DNA of 64,000 bases from Oscillibacter sp. (GCA_003539495.1 DPPB01000029.1:1-64000), one strand, 5' to 3'; positions 25,035 through 34,603 are shown, counted from the first letter of the stretch. Numbers and translations: made by a program. Notes: generated by a model from the sequence alone, not told the origin.

Positions 25035-26821
25035 TGGGACTTTTACAGCGCGCCATTGAGACATACGACGCCAGCGCCGCCCTGGCGGGGGTGTACCGGG
25101 AGGGGCATGAGCCGCTGGCACCTATCGGACACGTCCTGACCAGCGCCAATATAGAAATTACGCTGAACGCGCAGGGCGGATTTGAGACGGCACGAAAGGT
25201 GGAGAAAAACGAGCCGAAGATTTTGATCCCGGTGACGGAGGAATCCGGCGGACGGACCAGCGGGATTGCAGCGCATCCGCTGTGCGAACAGCTAAAGTAT
25301 GTGGCCTGCACCAATGTGCAGGCGCACGAAAGCTATCTGGCGGCGCTGCGGGCATGGATGGAATCGCCGCATGGGCATCCGTTTTTACCGGCGATTTTCA
25401 CCTATGTGATGAAGGGGACGCTTTTAAGCGATCTCACAAAAGGCGGTGTACTCGATCTGACGGAGAAGGGAGAGTACAACGAGAAGCTGCTGATGTGCTG
25501 GCGTATATTGGGCATCGACGGGGAGGAGCCTGCGTGCTGGAAAAACAGGAACCTGTTTGCAGCATTTGAGACGTACTATGGCGGCCTGCTGGCGGCGCGG
25601 GAGGAAGTCTTGTGCATGGTCGAGGGAAAGGAAGAACCGGCTGCCTTGCAGCACCCCAAGGGGATCATCCCGATAAACGGAAATGCCAAGCTGATCTCGG
25701 CCAACGATGGGAGCGGCTTTACCTACCGGGGGCGGTTTTTGGATGAAAGACAGGCGGCCACCGTGGGCTACATAGCCTCACAGAAGGCACACAATGCGCT
25801 GCGCTGGCTGGCATCGGAACAGGGCGTGCGGGAGTTTTCAGGAAAACGAATTTTCCTGTGCTGGAACCCGGAGGGAAAAACGATCCCCAGACCCATGCGC
25901 AGGGTGCGCAGTGCAGAGGCTGAGCCGGTGCGAAAGCCCAGCGAGTATAAAAAGCAGCTGCAAGGCACACTTTTGAGCTTCCGAAAGGATCATCAGCTGA
26001 AGGACACGGACAGGGCCGTTTTGGTAAGCCTTGACGCAGCCACCACCGGGCGGCTGGCGGTGACCTACTACAACGAGATAGGCCTGGGGACCTTTTTGCG
26101 GCGCATGGAGGATTGGGACGGACACTGCTGCTGGTATGCGGGGAAACTTGGCATCCAGGCGATGAGTCTGCTGGACATTGTGGATTGCGCCTTTGGCGTG
26201 GAGCGAAAAAATTTCCTGGAGACGGACGAAGGAATCCGTGGGCAGCATTTACAGCGCTTGCTGCACTGCAAGATGGACGGGGGGATATTCCCGCTGGACA
26301 TTCTGCGGGCGCTGACACAGCGGGCCTCATCGCCGTTGGGCTATGAAAAGGCAAATTGGAGAAGGATTTTGCGGACGGCCTGCGCGGCGCTGCAGAAATA
26401 CAGATGTGACACAAAACAGGGAGGGAACGAAATGGCTTGGGCACTGGATAAAAAGAACCGCAGCTTCCAATACGGCAGGCTCCTGGCGGCTATGGAGCGG
26501 CTGGAGGAGGACTACTACTCCAAAACCCAGGAGGGCAGGCAGACAAACGCGATCAAGTACATGAGCGAATTTAAACGGAGACCGTTTACGGTGTTTGAGA
26601 GAGTCAATCAGCACCTGCAGCTGGCCTATCTGGGCCGTGTGGAGCCGTGGCAGGCCGCCCGCTATAAGCGGCTTGTGGGCGAGATCGTCGGCATCCTGCG
26701 TGAATTCCCGGAGGAGGAGCTGAACCGGCCCCTGGATGATATTTACCTGATGGGCTATGAACTGCAGCGGAACGCATTCTTTACCAAAAACGATACGGAC
26801 GACAATACGGAGGAGGAATAA
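25034..26821 (+). CDS. cas8c: Cas8c large subunit of type I-C Cascade
   Basis: A 595-residue Csd1-family protein that recognises the PAM and opens target DNA in the I-C Cascade. The start MGLLQRAIETYDASAAL, the central KRIFLCWNPEG and the late LGTFLRRMEDWDGHCCWY fit the family, and the position between cas5c and cas7 is canonical. ATG 25034 overlaps the cas5c stop. The C-terminal 129 residues have their own strong RBS and ATG and probably also give a separate Cas11c. Gene order supports the call as much as sequence. Confidence 0.93.
   Translation: MGLLQRAIETYDASAALAGVYREGHEPLAPIGHVLTSANIEITLNAQGGFETARKVEKNEPKILIPVTEESGGRTSGIAAHPLCEQLKYVACTNVQAHESYLAALRAWMESPHGHPFLPAIFTYVMKGTLLSDLTKGGVLDLTEKGEYNEKLLMCWRILGIDGEEPACWKNRNLFAAFETYYGGLLAAREEVLCMVEGKEEPAALQHPKGIIPINGNAKLISANDGSGFTYRGRFLDERQAATVGYIASQKAHNALRWLASEQGVREFSGKRIFLCWNPEGKTIPRPMRRVRSAEAEPVRKPSEYKKQLQGTLLSFRKDHQLKDTDRAVLVSLDAATTGRLAVTYYNEIGLGTFLRRMEDWDGHCCWYAGKLGIQAMSLLDIVDCAFGVERKNFLETDEGIRGQHLQRLLHCKMDGGIFPLDILRALTQRASSPLGYEKANWRRILRTACAALQKYRCDTKQGGNEMAWALDKKNRSFQYGRLLAAMERLEEDYYSKTQEGRQTNAIKYMSEFKRRPFTVFERVNQHLQLAYLGRVEPWQAARYKRLVGEIVGILREFPEEELNRPLDDIYLMGYELQRNAFFTKNDTDDNTEEE
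26432..26821 (+). CDS. cas11c: Cas11c small subunit from an internal start in cas8c
   Basis: Within cas8c and in the same frame, AGGGAGGG (26418-26425) is followed six bases later by ATG 26432. The 129-residue product starts MAWALDKKNRSFQYGRLLAA and is largely helical. In type I-C systems an independent small subunit made from inside cas8c is known and needed for Cascade. The Shine-Dalgarno site is as good as any in this operon, which is hard to explain inside a gene unless used. Translation here is inferred. Confidence 0.8.
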   Translation: MAWALDKKNRSFQYGRLLAAMERLEEDYYSKTQEGRQTNAIKYMSEFKRRPFTVFERVNQHLQLAYLGRVEPWQAARYKRLVGEIVGILREFPEEELNRPLDDIYLMGYELQRNAFFTKNDTDDNTEEE

Positions 26822-26823
26822 TT

Positions 26824-27669
26824 ATGGCAGCTTTGGAAAACAAAATCGACTTTGTAGCGCTGATCTCTGTGACCAACGCCAACTGTAACGGCGACCCGCT
26901 GAACGGAAACCGCCCCAGGACCGACTATAACGGCATGGGGGAGATCTCGGATGTGTGCATCAAGAGAAAGCTCCGCAACCGTATGCAGGATATGGGATAT
27001 GCGATTTTTGTGCAATCCGATGACCGCTGCGATGACGGATGCAAAAGCCTGAGCGACCGGGCTGCGGCGGCCACCAAGGGAATCAAGGATAGAAGCATTT
27101 ACGCGCAGACCGCGTGCGAAAAATGGATGGATGTGCGAAGCTTTGGACAGGTGTTTGCCTTTAAGAGCACAGATAAAAACGGCGTTTCCGTCGGCGTGCG
27201 GGGCCCTGTTTCTATCCACCAGGCAGTAAGCATTTCTCCGGTGGAGATTGAAGAGATGCAGATCACCAAGAGCGTCAACGGGGAAACCGGGGAAAAGCGC
27301 GCCTCCGATACCATGGGAATGAAGCATTTCGTCCGCTTCGGCCTGTACGAGATCAAGGGCGCCATCAATGTGCAGCTGGCGGAAAAGACCGGCTTTACCC
27401 GGGAGGATGCCGCGGTCATAAAAGAATGTCTGCGGACGCTGTTCGTAAACGATGCGTCTTCTGCCCGGCCGGAGGGCTCTATGGAGGTGGTGAAGCTCTA
27501 TTGGTGGGAGCATAACTGCAAGGACGGGCAGTATTCCTCGGCCAAGGTACACCGCAGCGTCCATGTCACGCCCAAAAACGCGGAGGGCCTGCCCCAGTGC
27601 GTGGACGACTATGAGATCACCCTGGATGAGCTGCCGGGGCTGACACCGGAGATCATAGATGGACTATAA
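26824..27669 (+). CDS. cas7c: Cas7c backbone subunit of type I-C Cascade
   Basis: A 281-residue RAMP protein (Csd2 family) that forms the helical backbone along the crRNA. The family start is clear: KIDFVALISVTNANCNGDP, then LNGNRPRTDYNGMGEISDV, with RKLRNRMQD after it. The middle RGPVSIHQAVSISPV and KHFVRFGLYEIKG are also typical. ATG 26824 lies just after the cas8c stop with GGAGGAATA upstream. It overlaps cas4 by 11 bases. Confidence 0.95.
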   Translation: MAALENKIDFVALISVTNANCNGDPLNGNRPRTDYNGMGEISDVCIKRKLRNRMQDMGYAIFVQSDDRCDDGCKSLSDRAAAATKGIKDRSIYAQTACEKWMDVRSFGQVFAFKSTDKNGVSVGVRGPVSIHQAVSISPVEIEEMQITKSVNGETGEKRASDTMGMKHFVRFGLYEIKGAINVQLAEKTGFTREDAAVIKECLRTLFVNDASSARPEGSMEVVKLYWWEHNCKDGQYSSAKVHRSVHVTPKNAEGLPQCVDDYEITLDELPGLTPEIIDGL

Positions 27670-28321
27670 GGAAGAGGAGTATCTCCAGCTTTCCGGGCTC
27701 CAGCACTTTCGCTTCTGCCGCAGACAGTGGGCGCTGATCCATATTGAGAACCTGTGGGCGGAAAATCTCCGGACGGTGGATGGGCAGATCCTGCATGAGC
27801 GCGCCCATGATCCCGGGCTGCGGGAAAAGCGGCCGGGCCTGATCGTCGTGCGGGGCATGGCCGTTTCCTCCCGCACTCTGGGCGTATCCGGGGCGTGCGA
27901 TGTGGTGGAGTTCAGGCGCTGTGCGGCGGGGGTATCGCTGCGGAATGAGGAGGGCCTTTTTCAGCCCTATCCCGTGGAATATAAGCGCGGCTCACCTCGG
28001 GAGGACCGTGCCAATGAACTGCAGCTCTGCGGCCAAGCCCTGTGCCTGGAGGAGATGCTCTGCTGCGACATACCCAAGGGCGCCCTGTATTTTGGCGAGA
28101 CGCGGCGGCGGGTGGAGGTGGCATTCACCCCGGAGCTCCGTCGGGAGGTCACGGAGACCCTGTTACAGATGCATCAGCTGTATAAGCGGGGATACACGCC
28201 CAAGGTGAAGCCGACCAAGGCCTGCAATGCCTGCTCATTAAAGGAATTGTGCCTGCCTAAGCTGCTGCGCAGCGGCTCGGTGAAAAGCTACTTGGAGCGA
28301 TATATGGAGGAGACGGTATGA
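27659..28321 (+). CDS. cas4: Cas4 exonuclease of type I-C
   Basis: A 220-residue RecB-like nuclease that helps pick PAM-flanked spacers during adaptation. Four Cys for an iron-sulfur cluster are seen: C20 (FRFCRRQW) and the C-terminal set CNACSLKELC (about 197-206). RecB-type catalytic residues lie in SGACDVVEF and YPVEYKRGSP, followed by the Q motif (LCGQALCLEE). The gene overlaps cas7 and shares ATGA with cas1, so it is coupled to both. Confidence 0.93.
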   Translation: MDYKEEEYLQLSGLQHFRFCRRQWALIHIENLWAENLRTVDGQILHERAHDPGLREKRPGLIVVRGMAVSSRTLGVSGACDVVEFRRCAAGVSLRNEEGLFQPYPVEYKRGSPREDRANELQLCGQALCLEEMLCCDIPKGALYFGETRRRVEVAFTPELRREVTETLLQMHQLYKRGYTPKVKPTKACNACSLKELCLPKLLRSGSVKSYLERYMEETV

Positions 28322-29349
28322 GACGTTTACTCAATACGCTGTTTGTAACCTCTGAAGATGCGTATTTGGCACTGGACGGGGAAAACGTTGTGGTCCGCCG
28401 GGACCGGGAAGAGCTGGGCCGATTTCCTTTGCACAATTTGGAGGGGATCCTGTGCTTTTCTTATGCGGGGGCCTCCCCGGCGCTGATGGGGGCCTGCGTC
28501 AAGCGGAGCATCGCCTTGAGCTTCTGCACACCGGGTGGGCGATTTTTGGCCCGGGCGGCGGGGATCACCAATGGCAATGTGCTGCTGCGCCGGGAGCAGT
28601 ATCGCCTGGCGGATGATTTGGCTGCCAGCTGCCGGATCGCGAAATATATGATCTGGGGCAAGCTTTTTAATGGCCGGTGGAGCATCGAGCGAACGAAACG
28701 GGACCACAAGCTGCGCGTCGACGAGGAGAAATTCCGGAATGTATCGTCGGCGATCTATGACCTGATGCCGCAGGTCATGCAGGCGGAGTCGCTGGATTCC
28801 CTCCGGGGCCTTGAGGGCGCAGCCGCCACGCTGTACTTCGATGTTTTTGACGATATGATCCTGCGGAACAAGGAGAGCTTCTATTTCCGCGGGAGGAACC
28901 GGCGGCCCCCCACGGACCCTGTCAATGCCATGCTCTCTTTTGCCTACAGCCTGCTGGCGGGGGATTGCGCCTCGGCGCTGGAGAGCGTCGGGCTGGATGC
29001 CTATGTGGGCTTTATGCATCGGGATCGCCCGGGCAGAACATCCCTTGCCCTGGATATAATGGAAGAGCTGCGGCCATGTATGGCGGATCGATTCGTCCTG
29101 ACCCTTATCAATAATAAGGTCATGGGCCCCGATGATTTTGAGACGGCTGAGAGCGGAGCGGTGACCATGACGGACGATGGGCGCAGAAAGCTTCTCAGAA
29201 GCTGGCAGGAGCGCAAGCAGGAGGTGATCACGCACCCGTATCTGCAGGAAAAGCTGCCCTGGGGGCTGGTTCCATATATGCAGGCACTGCTGCTGGCACG
29301 GCACCTGCGGGCGGACCTGGATGCTTACCCACCGTTTTTGTGGAAGTGA
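28318..29349 (+). CDS. cas1: Cas1 integrase of type I-C
   Basis: A 343-residue Cas1, the integrase that inserts new spacers. Metal-binding residues are E166 (RGLEGAAA), H234 (VGFMHRDRPGR) and D246 (LALDIMEELRP). The N-terminal beta domain and helical C-terminal domain are both full length. Its ATG overlaps the cas4 stop (ATGA). Cas2 begins ten bases later. Confidence 0.95.
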   Translation: MRRLLNTLFVTSEDAYLALDGENVVVRRDREELGRFPLHNLEGILCFSYAGASPALMGACVKRSIALSFCTPGGRFLARAAGITNGNVLLRREQYRLADDLAASCRIAKYMIWGKLFNGRWSIERTKRDHKLRVDEEKFRNVSSAIYDLMPQVMQAESLDSLRGLEGAAATLYFDVFDDMILRNKESFYFRGRNRRPPTDPVNAMLSFAYSLLAGDCASALESVGLDAYVGFMHRDRPGRTSLALDIMEELRPCMADRFVLTLINNKVMGPDDFETAESGAVTMTDDGRRKLLRSWQERKQEVITHPYLQEKLPWGLVPYMQALLLARHLRADLDAYPPFLWK

Positions 29350-29358
29350 GGCGAGAGC

Positions 29359-29649
29359 GTGCTGGTATTAATTTCTTACGATGTGAGTACAGAGGATGCG
29401 GCGGGGCGAAAGCGCCTTCGACAAATTGCAAAGCAGTGCGTGAATTACGGCCAGCGTGTGCAGAACTCGGTGTTTGAATGTCTGCTGGATGCCGCCCAGT
29501 GTAAGCAGCTGCAGCATAAGCTGTGCTCTATCATGGACAAGGAGAAGGACAGCCTGCGGTTCTACTATTTGGGCAATCACTATGAGACGAAGATCGAGCA
29601 CTTCGGCGTAAAGGCCGGCTATAAGCCCGAGGAGGTCCTGATGATCTGA
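29359..29649 (+). CDS. cas2: Cas2 of type I-C
   Basis: A 96-residue ferredoxin-fold protein that bridges the two Cas1 dimers in spacer acquisition. The start is GTG 29359, giving MLVLISYDVSTEDAAGRKRL with the conserved Asp after the first strand (SYD). The later RVQNSVFECLLD is a family signature. The gene closes the cas operon; the leader and array follow at once. Confidence 0.95.
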   Translation: MLVLISYDVSTEDAAGRKRLRQIAKQCVNYGQRVQNSVFECLLDAAQCKQLQHKLCSIMDKEKDSLRFYYLGNHYETKIEHFGVKAGYKPEEVLMI

Positions 29650-29832
29650 CCGTGCGAAGTGGAAGCTCTCAAGAGAGATCCCATAGGTTCGCACCGGAAA
29701 ACAGGCGAACAGGCGGAAGGTGAACGTATAATTAGCAAAAATACGCTTGTTGGTATGCGAATAGTAGTTTGGCTGCACGTTGTATTGTGTATTGTGCAAG
29801 AATGCATGGGGTAAATTTTGTGCATGATTGCT
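29650..29832 (+). promoter_or_regulatory. CRISPR leader
   Basis: A 183-base AT-richer region between cas2 and the first repeat, without a gene. It includes GTATAATTAGC (TATAAT at 29727-29732), and a repeated TGTATTGTG near 29780. The degenerate repeat is at the other end of the array, so this end should be where new spacers enter. Confidence 0.75.
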
Positions 29833-32765
29833 GTCCCGCCCCGCACGGGGCGGGTGGATTGAAATGCCAGCAATAATGCAAGCAATTGTGTAGCGTTCAT
29901 CGTCCCGCCCCGCACGGGGCGGGTGGATTGAAATATGTCAGGCGGCTTGTTAGGGCAAACGGCAAAGGATGTCCCGCCCCGCACGGGGCGGGTGGATTGA
30001 AATCGTCAAGCAACGCCTGAAGGGAATCATACTTCCGTCCCGCCCCGCACGGGGCGGGTGGATTGAAATGATGATTGCCGCCACGCCCCAGCAATAGAGG
30101 ACGTGTCCCGCCCCGCACGGGGCGGGTGGATTGAAATATGTTAGTTTTTTGTGAGTTCTGCGTAGGTATCGTCCCGCCCCGCACGGGGCGGGTGGATTGA
30201 AATCCCTTCTGTCTGCTGTTTGGATGTGATGACGGATGTCCCGCCCCGCACGGGGCGGGTGGATTGAAATTTGGGTGGTGGACACTTCCCCAAAAATGTC
30301 CTCGGTCCCGCCCCGCACGGGGCGGGTGGATTGAAATTCCCCGTCGTGGACGAGGACAACGCGCGACGGGGGTCCCGCCCCGCACGGGGCGGGTGGATTG
30401 AAATAACCAGGTGGCTAAAATCCTAAACGATGTGCAGGTCCCGCCCCGCACGGGGCGGGTGGATTGAAATCTCGGTCATTGCTCTTTGCATCCGTGTCCA
30501 GTTAGTCCCGCCCCGCACGGGGCGGGTGGATTGAAATAGTGTGAGACCCTACGAGCGCAAGTTTGGCCTGGTGGTCCCGCCCCGCACGGGGCGGGTGGAT
30601 TGAAATCAACCCTTATTAAATCCCACCCAGCCTGCACAAGTGTCCCGCCCCGCACGGGGCGGGTGGATTGAAATTTACGTATCTCTTTTTGCCCCGTAAC
30701 AGTGCCACCGGGTCCCGCCCCGCACGGGGCGGGTGGATTGAAATTGCTGCATCGCCAAACATCCACGGTTGGATAATTGTCCCGCCCCGCACGGGGCGGG
30801 TGGATTGAAATCGTTTCCGGAAATCGTTGGTTCAACGTTGAGAGATGTCCCGCCCCGCACGGGGCGGGTGGATTGAAATGGTTTCCTCGTTGGTACTGCG
30901 GATAATGCGGAGGTCCCGCCCCGCACGGGGCGGGTGGATTGAAATACAGGCAGATTGGAGCGCCTACAATGTCAAGAGGTCCCGCCCCGCACGGGGCGGG
31001 TGGATTGAAATTAGTAGCTCCCCGATATCATCGGAGCGCTCCACAAAGTCCCGCCCCGCACGGGGCGGGTGGATTGAAATCGGTGCTGCGTCCTCCGGGT
31101 ATTTGCGCAGTGCGGTCCCGCCCCGCACGGGGCGGGTGGATTGAAATAGGCTTATATCTCCGAACGGGGGTCTGCGGTTGACGTCCCGCCCCGCACGGGG
31201 CGGGTGGATTGAAATGCGGGAGCGGGTTCGGGCTCCTGCTGGGGAGCGGGGTCCCGCCCCGCACGGGGCGGGTGGATTGAAATATTTTGCGTGGCAAGAT
31301 CACACAGTAGGAAATTGTCCCGCCCCGCACGGGGCGGGTGGATTGAAATCCGTATTTGTCCCGGGCCAAATGCCGCAAAGTGATGTCCCGCCCCGCACGG
31401 GGCGGGTGGATTGAAATTGCACCCGCCTTGTTTGATGCCGCAAAAACATAGGAGTCCCGCCCCGCACGGGGCGGGTGGATTGAAATCCGTTTGCAGCTCG
31501 GTAGTGGAGGCGCTATGCATGTCCCGCCCCGCACGGGGCGGGTGGATTGAAATGCTGTGGTCGTTCCAAAGGCGCTGCGTTTCGTGCATGTCCCGCCCCG
31601 CACGGGGCGGGTGGATTGAAATCAATTTTTGCGGACCGTTTACGATTTTAGGCCGTCCCGCCCCGCACGGGGCGGGTGGATTGAAATCTGCTGATCGGTG
31701 GCTGTATCGGCATCTTTGGCCGGTCCCGCCCCGCACGGGGCGGGTGGATTGAAATAAACTCGTGCCGCTTTCGCTGTCCAGTATGTAGGTCCCGCCCCGC
31801 ACGGGGCGGGTGGATTGAAATTGCTCCGCTGCCATAATTGTTGTGCCCGAGCCAGTCCCGCCCCGCACGGGGCGGGTGGATTGAAATATCAATCATCCTC
31901 GCCACCTCCCCGCCGCTCTCCAGTCCCGCCCCGCACGGGGCGGGTGGATTGAAATAGCCAGTCAATCTGCGCTTTGACTGACCCGGCAGAGGTCCCGCCC
32001 CGCACGGGGCGGGTGGATTGAAATATAAACGGAACAATACATATCCGTATATTGATAGTCCCGCCCCGCACGGGGCGGGTGGATTGAAATTTTATGGGCG
32101 GCGCATATATTTTTTTGCGCCGCCCGTCCCGCCCCGCACGGGGCGGGTGGATTGAAATCTTGCTGGTCTGTCATAGTAGCTAAAAGCTCGGTGTCCCGCC
32201 CCGCACGGGGCGGGTGGATTGAAATTTAATCTTATGCATTATAGCGTTACTGAGGACGGGTCCCGCCCCGCACGGGGCGGGTGGATTGAAATTGCGATCC
32301 GGGCCGCCCGGCAGGAGGTGCAGGCATGTCCCGCCCCGCACGGGGCGGGTGGATTGAAATAATGCACCATAGGTTTTACCGGTGCCTCGACCTCCGTCCC
32401 GCCCCGCACGGGGCGGGTGGATTGAAATGTGACAGCGTGTACGCACAGTATATCTGGGCAATCGTCCCGCCCCGCACGGGGCGGGTGGATTGAAATAATG
32501 TAGATTTTTGAGTAAGCTACGCAAAACGCGTCCCGCCCCGCACGGGGCGGGTGGATTGAAATCACTGCGCATATGTCATGTCAGATATAAGCCCGTCGTC
32601 CCGCCCCGCACGGGGCGGGTGGATTGAAATTGCACATGGTTGGTCATGTCCAGGTAATCCGCCAGTCCCGCCCCGCATGGGGCGGGTGGATTGAAATCTC
32701 TTGCTTTTGGTAGCCGTTATACAGCTCGGTTAGTCCCGCCCCGCACGGGGCGGGTGGATGCATGC
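29833..32765 (+). CRISPR. Type I-C CRISPR array, 44 repeats and 43 spacers
   Basis: The 33-base repeat starts GTCCCGCCCC, continues GCACGGGGCGGG and ends TGGATTGAAAT. CCCGCCCC and GGGGCGGG form the 8-base stem that Cas5c cuts. Spacers are 32-37 bases, mostly 33-36. The first repeat is 29833-29865. Repeats are identical except number 43 (32665), with T for C at 32678, and number 44 (32733), whose last six bases are GCATGC instead of TGAAAT. The orientation, with the leader at cas2 and the decayed end distal, agrees with the I-C handle. No repeated spacer was noticed. The spacer at 32091-32125 is a palindrome. Confidence 0.98.
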
Positions 32766-32787
32766 TTGCGTTAACTCAAACTAAAAG

Positions 32788-32825
32788 AGGAAGCGGTTTT
32801 CCAATGGAAGCCGCTTCCCCTTTTG
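32788..32825. terminator. Two-way terminator between array and FMN gene
   Basis: GGAAGCGG (32789-32796) pairs with CCGCTTCC (32811-32818), with inner TTCC/GGAA. T-run on one side (CCTTTT) and A-run on the other (TAAAAG), so it can stop the array transcript and the convergent minus-strand gene. Confidence 0.75.
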
Positions 32826-32850
32826 CTGTTTTTCTATGTTTTCCCTTACT

Positions 32851-33870
32851 TTACGGGCGGAAAATCTGATCGCGTCCGATCTCATCCAGGCTGTGCACGC
32901 CACACATCTGCATAGCGTCCTTCAGTTCACTCTGCAGCTTGTTCACATAAACCTGCACGCCCTCGGCACCGCCGCCATAGACCATGGTGACGAAGGGGCG
33001 GCCGATGAGCACACCATCCGCACCCAGGGCCAGAGCCTTGAACACATCCAGGCCTGTGCGAATTCCGCCGTCTACAAAGATTTTCATCCGACCGCCCACG
33101 GCATCAGCGATGCCCGGCAGAACCTCTGCCGTGGCGGGGCACTGATCCAGCACCCGGCCGCCGTGGTTGGACACCACGATGCCGGCAGCACCGGCCTCCA
33201 TGGCCTTGCGAGCCCCATTGGGGGTCATGATGCCCTTGAGGATAAAGGGCTTTTTGGCAAACTCGATAATCTCCCGCAGCTCGGCGACGGTCTTGCTGCC
33301 GGCGGGGGGCATGCGGTTTTGCAGGAAGGGCAGACCCGCCCCGTCGATGTCCATGGCCACGGCCACGGGATCGGCCTTGCGCACGGCCTCCAGCTTTTCA
33401 AATACGGTGTCCCTATCCCAGGGCTTCACCGTGGGCACGCCCAGACCGCCCGCGTGGTTGATAGCCTGGAGAGCACCTGCCATCACGCCGGCGTCGATGC
33501 CATCTCCGGTGCAGGCCAGGATGCCGGCATCCCGACAGGCGGACACCAGCAGATCGTTGTAGGTGGCGTCATCGTATTTGTCACCGTAGTGCAGCTTCAT
33601 GGCGCCCACGGGAGCGGCCAGCACCGGCAGACGCAGCTTGGCACCGAAAAAGTCAAAGGTGGTGTCGGCAGGGCGGTTTTCGCAGATAGTGTCCATCTGC
33701 ACGCAGATCTCCTGCCACTTCTGGTAGTTGCGCTGGAAGGTCACGCCCAGGCCTTTTGAACCGGGTCCGGGGACGGTGTTGCCGCAGGCCCGGCCGTTGC
33801 ACACGGGGCAGGCCTTGCAGTAGGGACCCATGCAGGTGCGGGCCGCTTGCAGAATTTCATTGTAATCCAT
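32851..33870 (-). CDS. FMN-dependent alpha-hydroxy acid oxidizing protein
   Basis: A 339-residue flavoenzyme of the lactate oxidase / glycolate oxidase family (TIM barrel). The catalytic His and flavin-contact Arg are in VSNHGGRVLDQ; the phosphate loop is FVDGGIRTGLDVFKALALGA followed by GVLIGRPF. The N-terminal Cys-rich part (CMGPYCKACPVCNGRACGN) is unusual for characterised lactate oxidases and could hold a metal or cluster; it is typical of clostridial members. GGAG lies before ATG 33870, with a promoter further up. The substrate is unknown. Confidence 0.85.
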   Translation of the reverse strand: MDYNEILQAARTCMGPYCKACPVCNGRACGNTVPGPGSKGLGVTFQRNYQKWQEICVQMDTICENRPADTTFDFFGAKLRLPVLAAPVGAMKLHYGDKYDDATYNDLLVSACRDAGILACTGDGIDAGVMAGALQAINHAGGLGVPTVKPWDRDTVFEKLEAVRKADPVAVAMDIDGAGLPFLQNRMPPAGSKTVAELREIIEFAKKPFILKGIMTPNGARKAMEAGAAGIVVSNHGGRVLDQCPATAEVLPGIADAVGGRMKIFVDGGIRTGLDVFKALALGADGVLIGRPFVTMVYGGGAEGVQVYVNKLQSELKDAMQMCGVHSLDEIGRDQIFRP

Positions 33871-33900
33871 TGTATCGCTCCTTCACCGTTGATATGGCCT

Positions 33901-33929
33901 ATTGTAACGCCGCCGGCGGCAAAATGCAA
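33901..33929 (-). promoter_or_regulatory. Promoter of the FMN oxidoreductase gene
   Basis: On the minus strand TTGCAT (33929-33924) and TACAAT (33906-33901) with a 17-base spacer, 30 bases from the start codon. Confidence 0.6.
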
Positions 33930-33999
33930 CGGAAAACATGGGGTATGAAACCGGAGTTTTATGCGTAAAATTATACAAAATGACAAAGGAGGCATAGGA

Positions 34000-34530
34000 A
34001 TGAAGGATACGCGCTGGCGCACCTGGGAGATTATCGGCCTATTTTGGACACTGGCGGCGGGGAACCTGCTGCATTTTGTATATGATTGGACGGGAAGCAG
34101 CGTGGCTGCTGCGCTGTTTTCGGCGGTGAATGAGTCCACCTGGGAGCACATGAAGCTGCTGGCGGTGCCGTGGATTTTGTTTTCCCTGGTGGAATACATT
34201 GTCCTGCGCTCCGGCGGCATCGCCGGGCCCCGGGCGGTGGGCCTGCTGGTGGGCCTGGCGGCGATCCCGCTTCTGTTTTACGGCTACAAGGGCGTTGTGG
34301 GACAAGGGAATATGATCGTGGACATCCTCATTTTTCAGGTGTCGGTGCTGCTGAGCTTTTGGGTGAGCTGGTCCCTGCAGAAACGGCGGCGGCTCAGCGG
34401 CGCGGGCTGGACGGTGCTGGGCCTGCTGGTGCTGCTGGGGGTGTGGGCACTGTTCCTGCTGTTCACCTTCCGGGCGCCGGATCTGGCGGTGTTTGTCGAT
34501 CCCCTGACGGGGATGAGGGGCATCGGCTGA
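34000..34530 (+). CDS. DUF6512-like integral membrane protein
   Basis: A 176-residue membrane protein with about five hydrophobic segments. The early NLLHFVYDWTGSSVAAALFS and VNESTWEHMKLLAVPW motif resembles a family of Firmicute membrane proteins of unknown function (DUF6512). ATG 34000 lies 7 bases after AAAGGAGG. A hairpin terminator follows, so it is transcribed alone. Confidence 0.7.
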   Translation: MKDTRWRTWEIIGLFWTLAAGNLLHFVYDWTGSSVAAALFSAVNESTWEHMKLLAVPWILFSLVEYIVLRSGGIAGPRAVGLLVGLAAIPLLFYGYKGVVGQGNMIVDILIFQVSVLLSFWVSWSLQKRRRLSGAGWTVLGLLVLLGVWALFLLFTFRAPDLAVFVDPLTGMRGIG

Positions 34531-34575
34531 CAGAAGCCGGGAAATTAAATTGCGGAATTTGCCCCATGACTCTTT

Positions 34576-34600
34576 CGGGCGGCTAAAGGCCGCCCGTTTT
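34576..34600 (+). terminator. Terminator after the DUF6512-like gene
   Basis: CGGGCGGC pairs with GCCGCCCG around TAAAG, then TTTTATCTT. Confidence 0.7.
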
Positions 34601-34603
34601 ATC

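Noticed and set aside
29619..32572. Many open frames through the CRISPR array with repeated PPRAGRD or PVRGGT stretches
   Set aside because: The repeat lacks stop codons in several frames, so these are artefacts of the repeat and not proteins.
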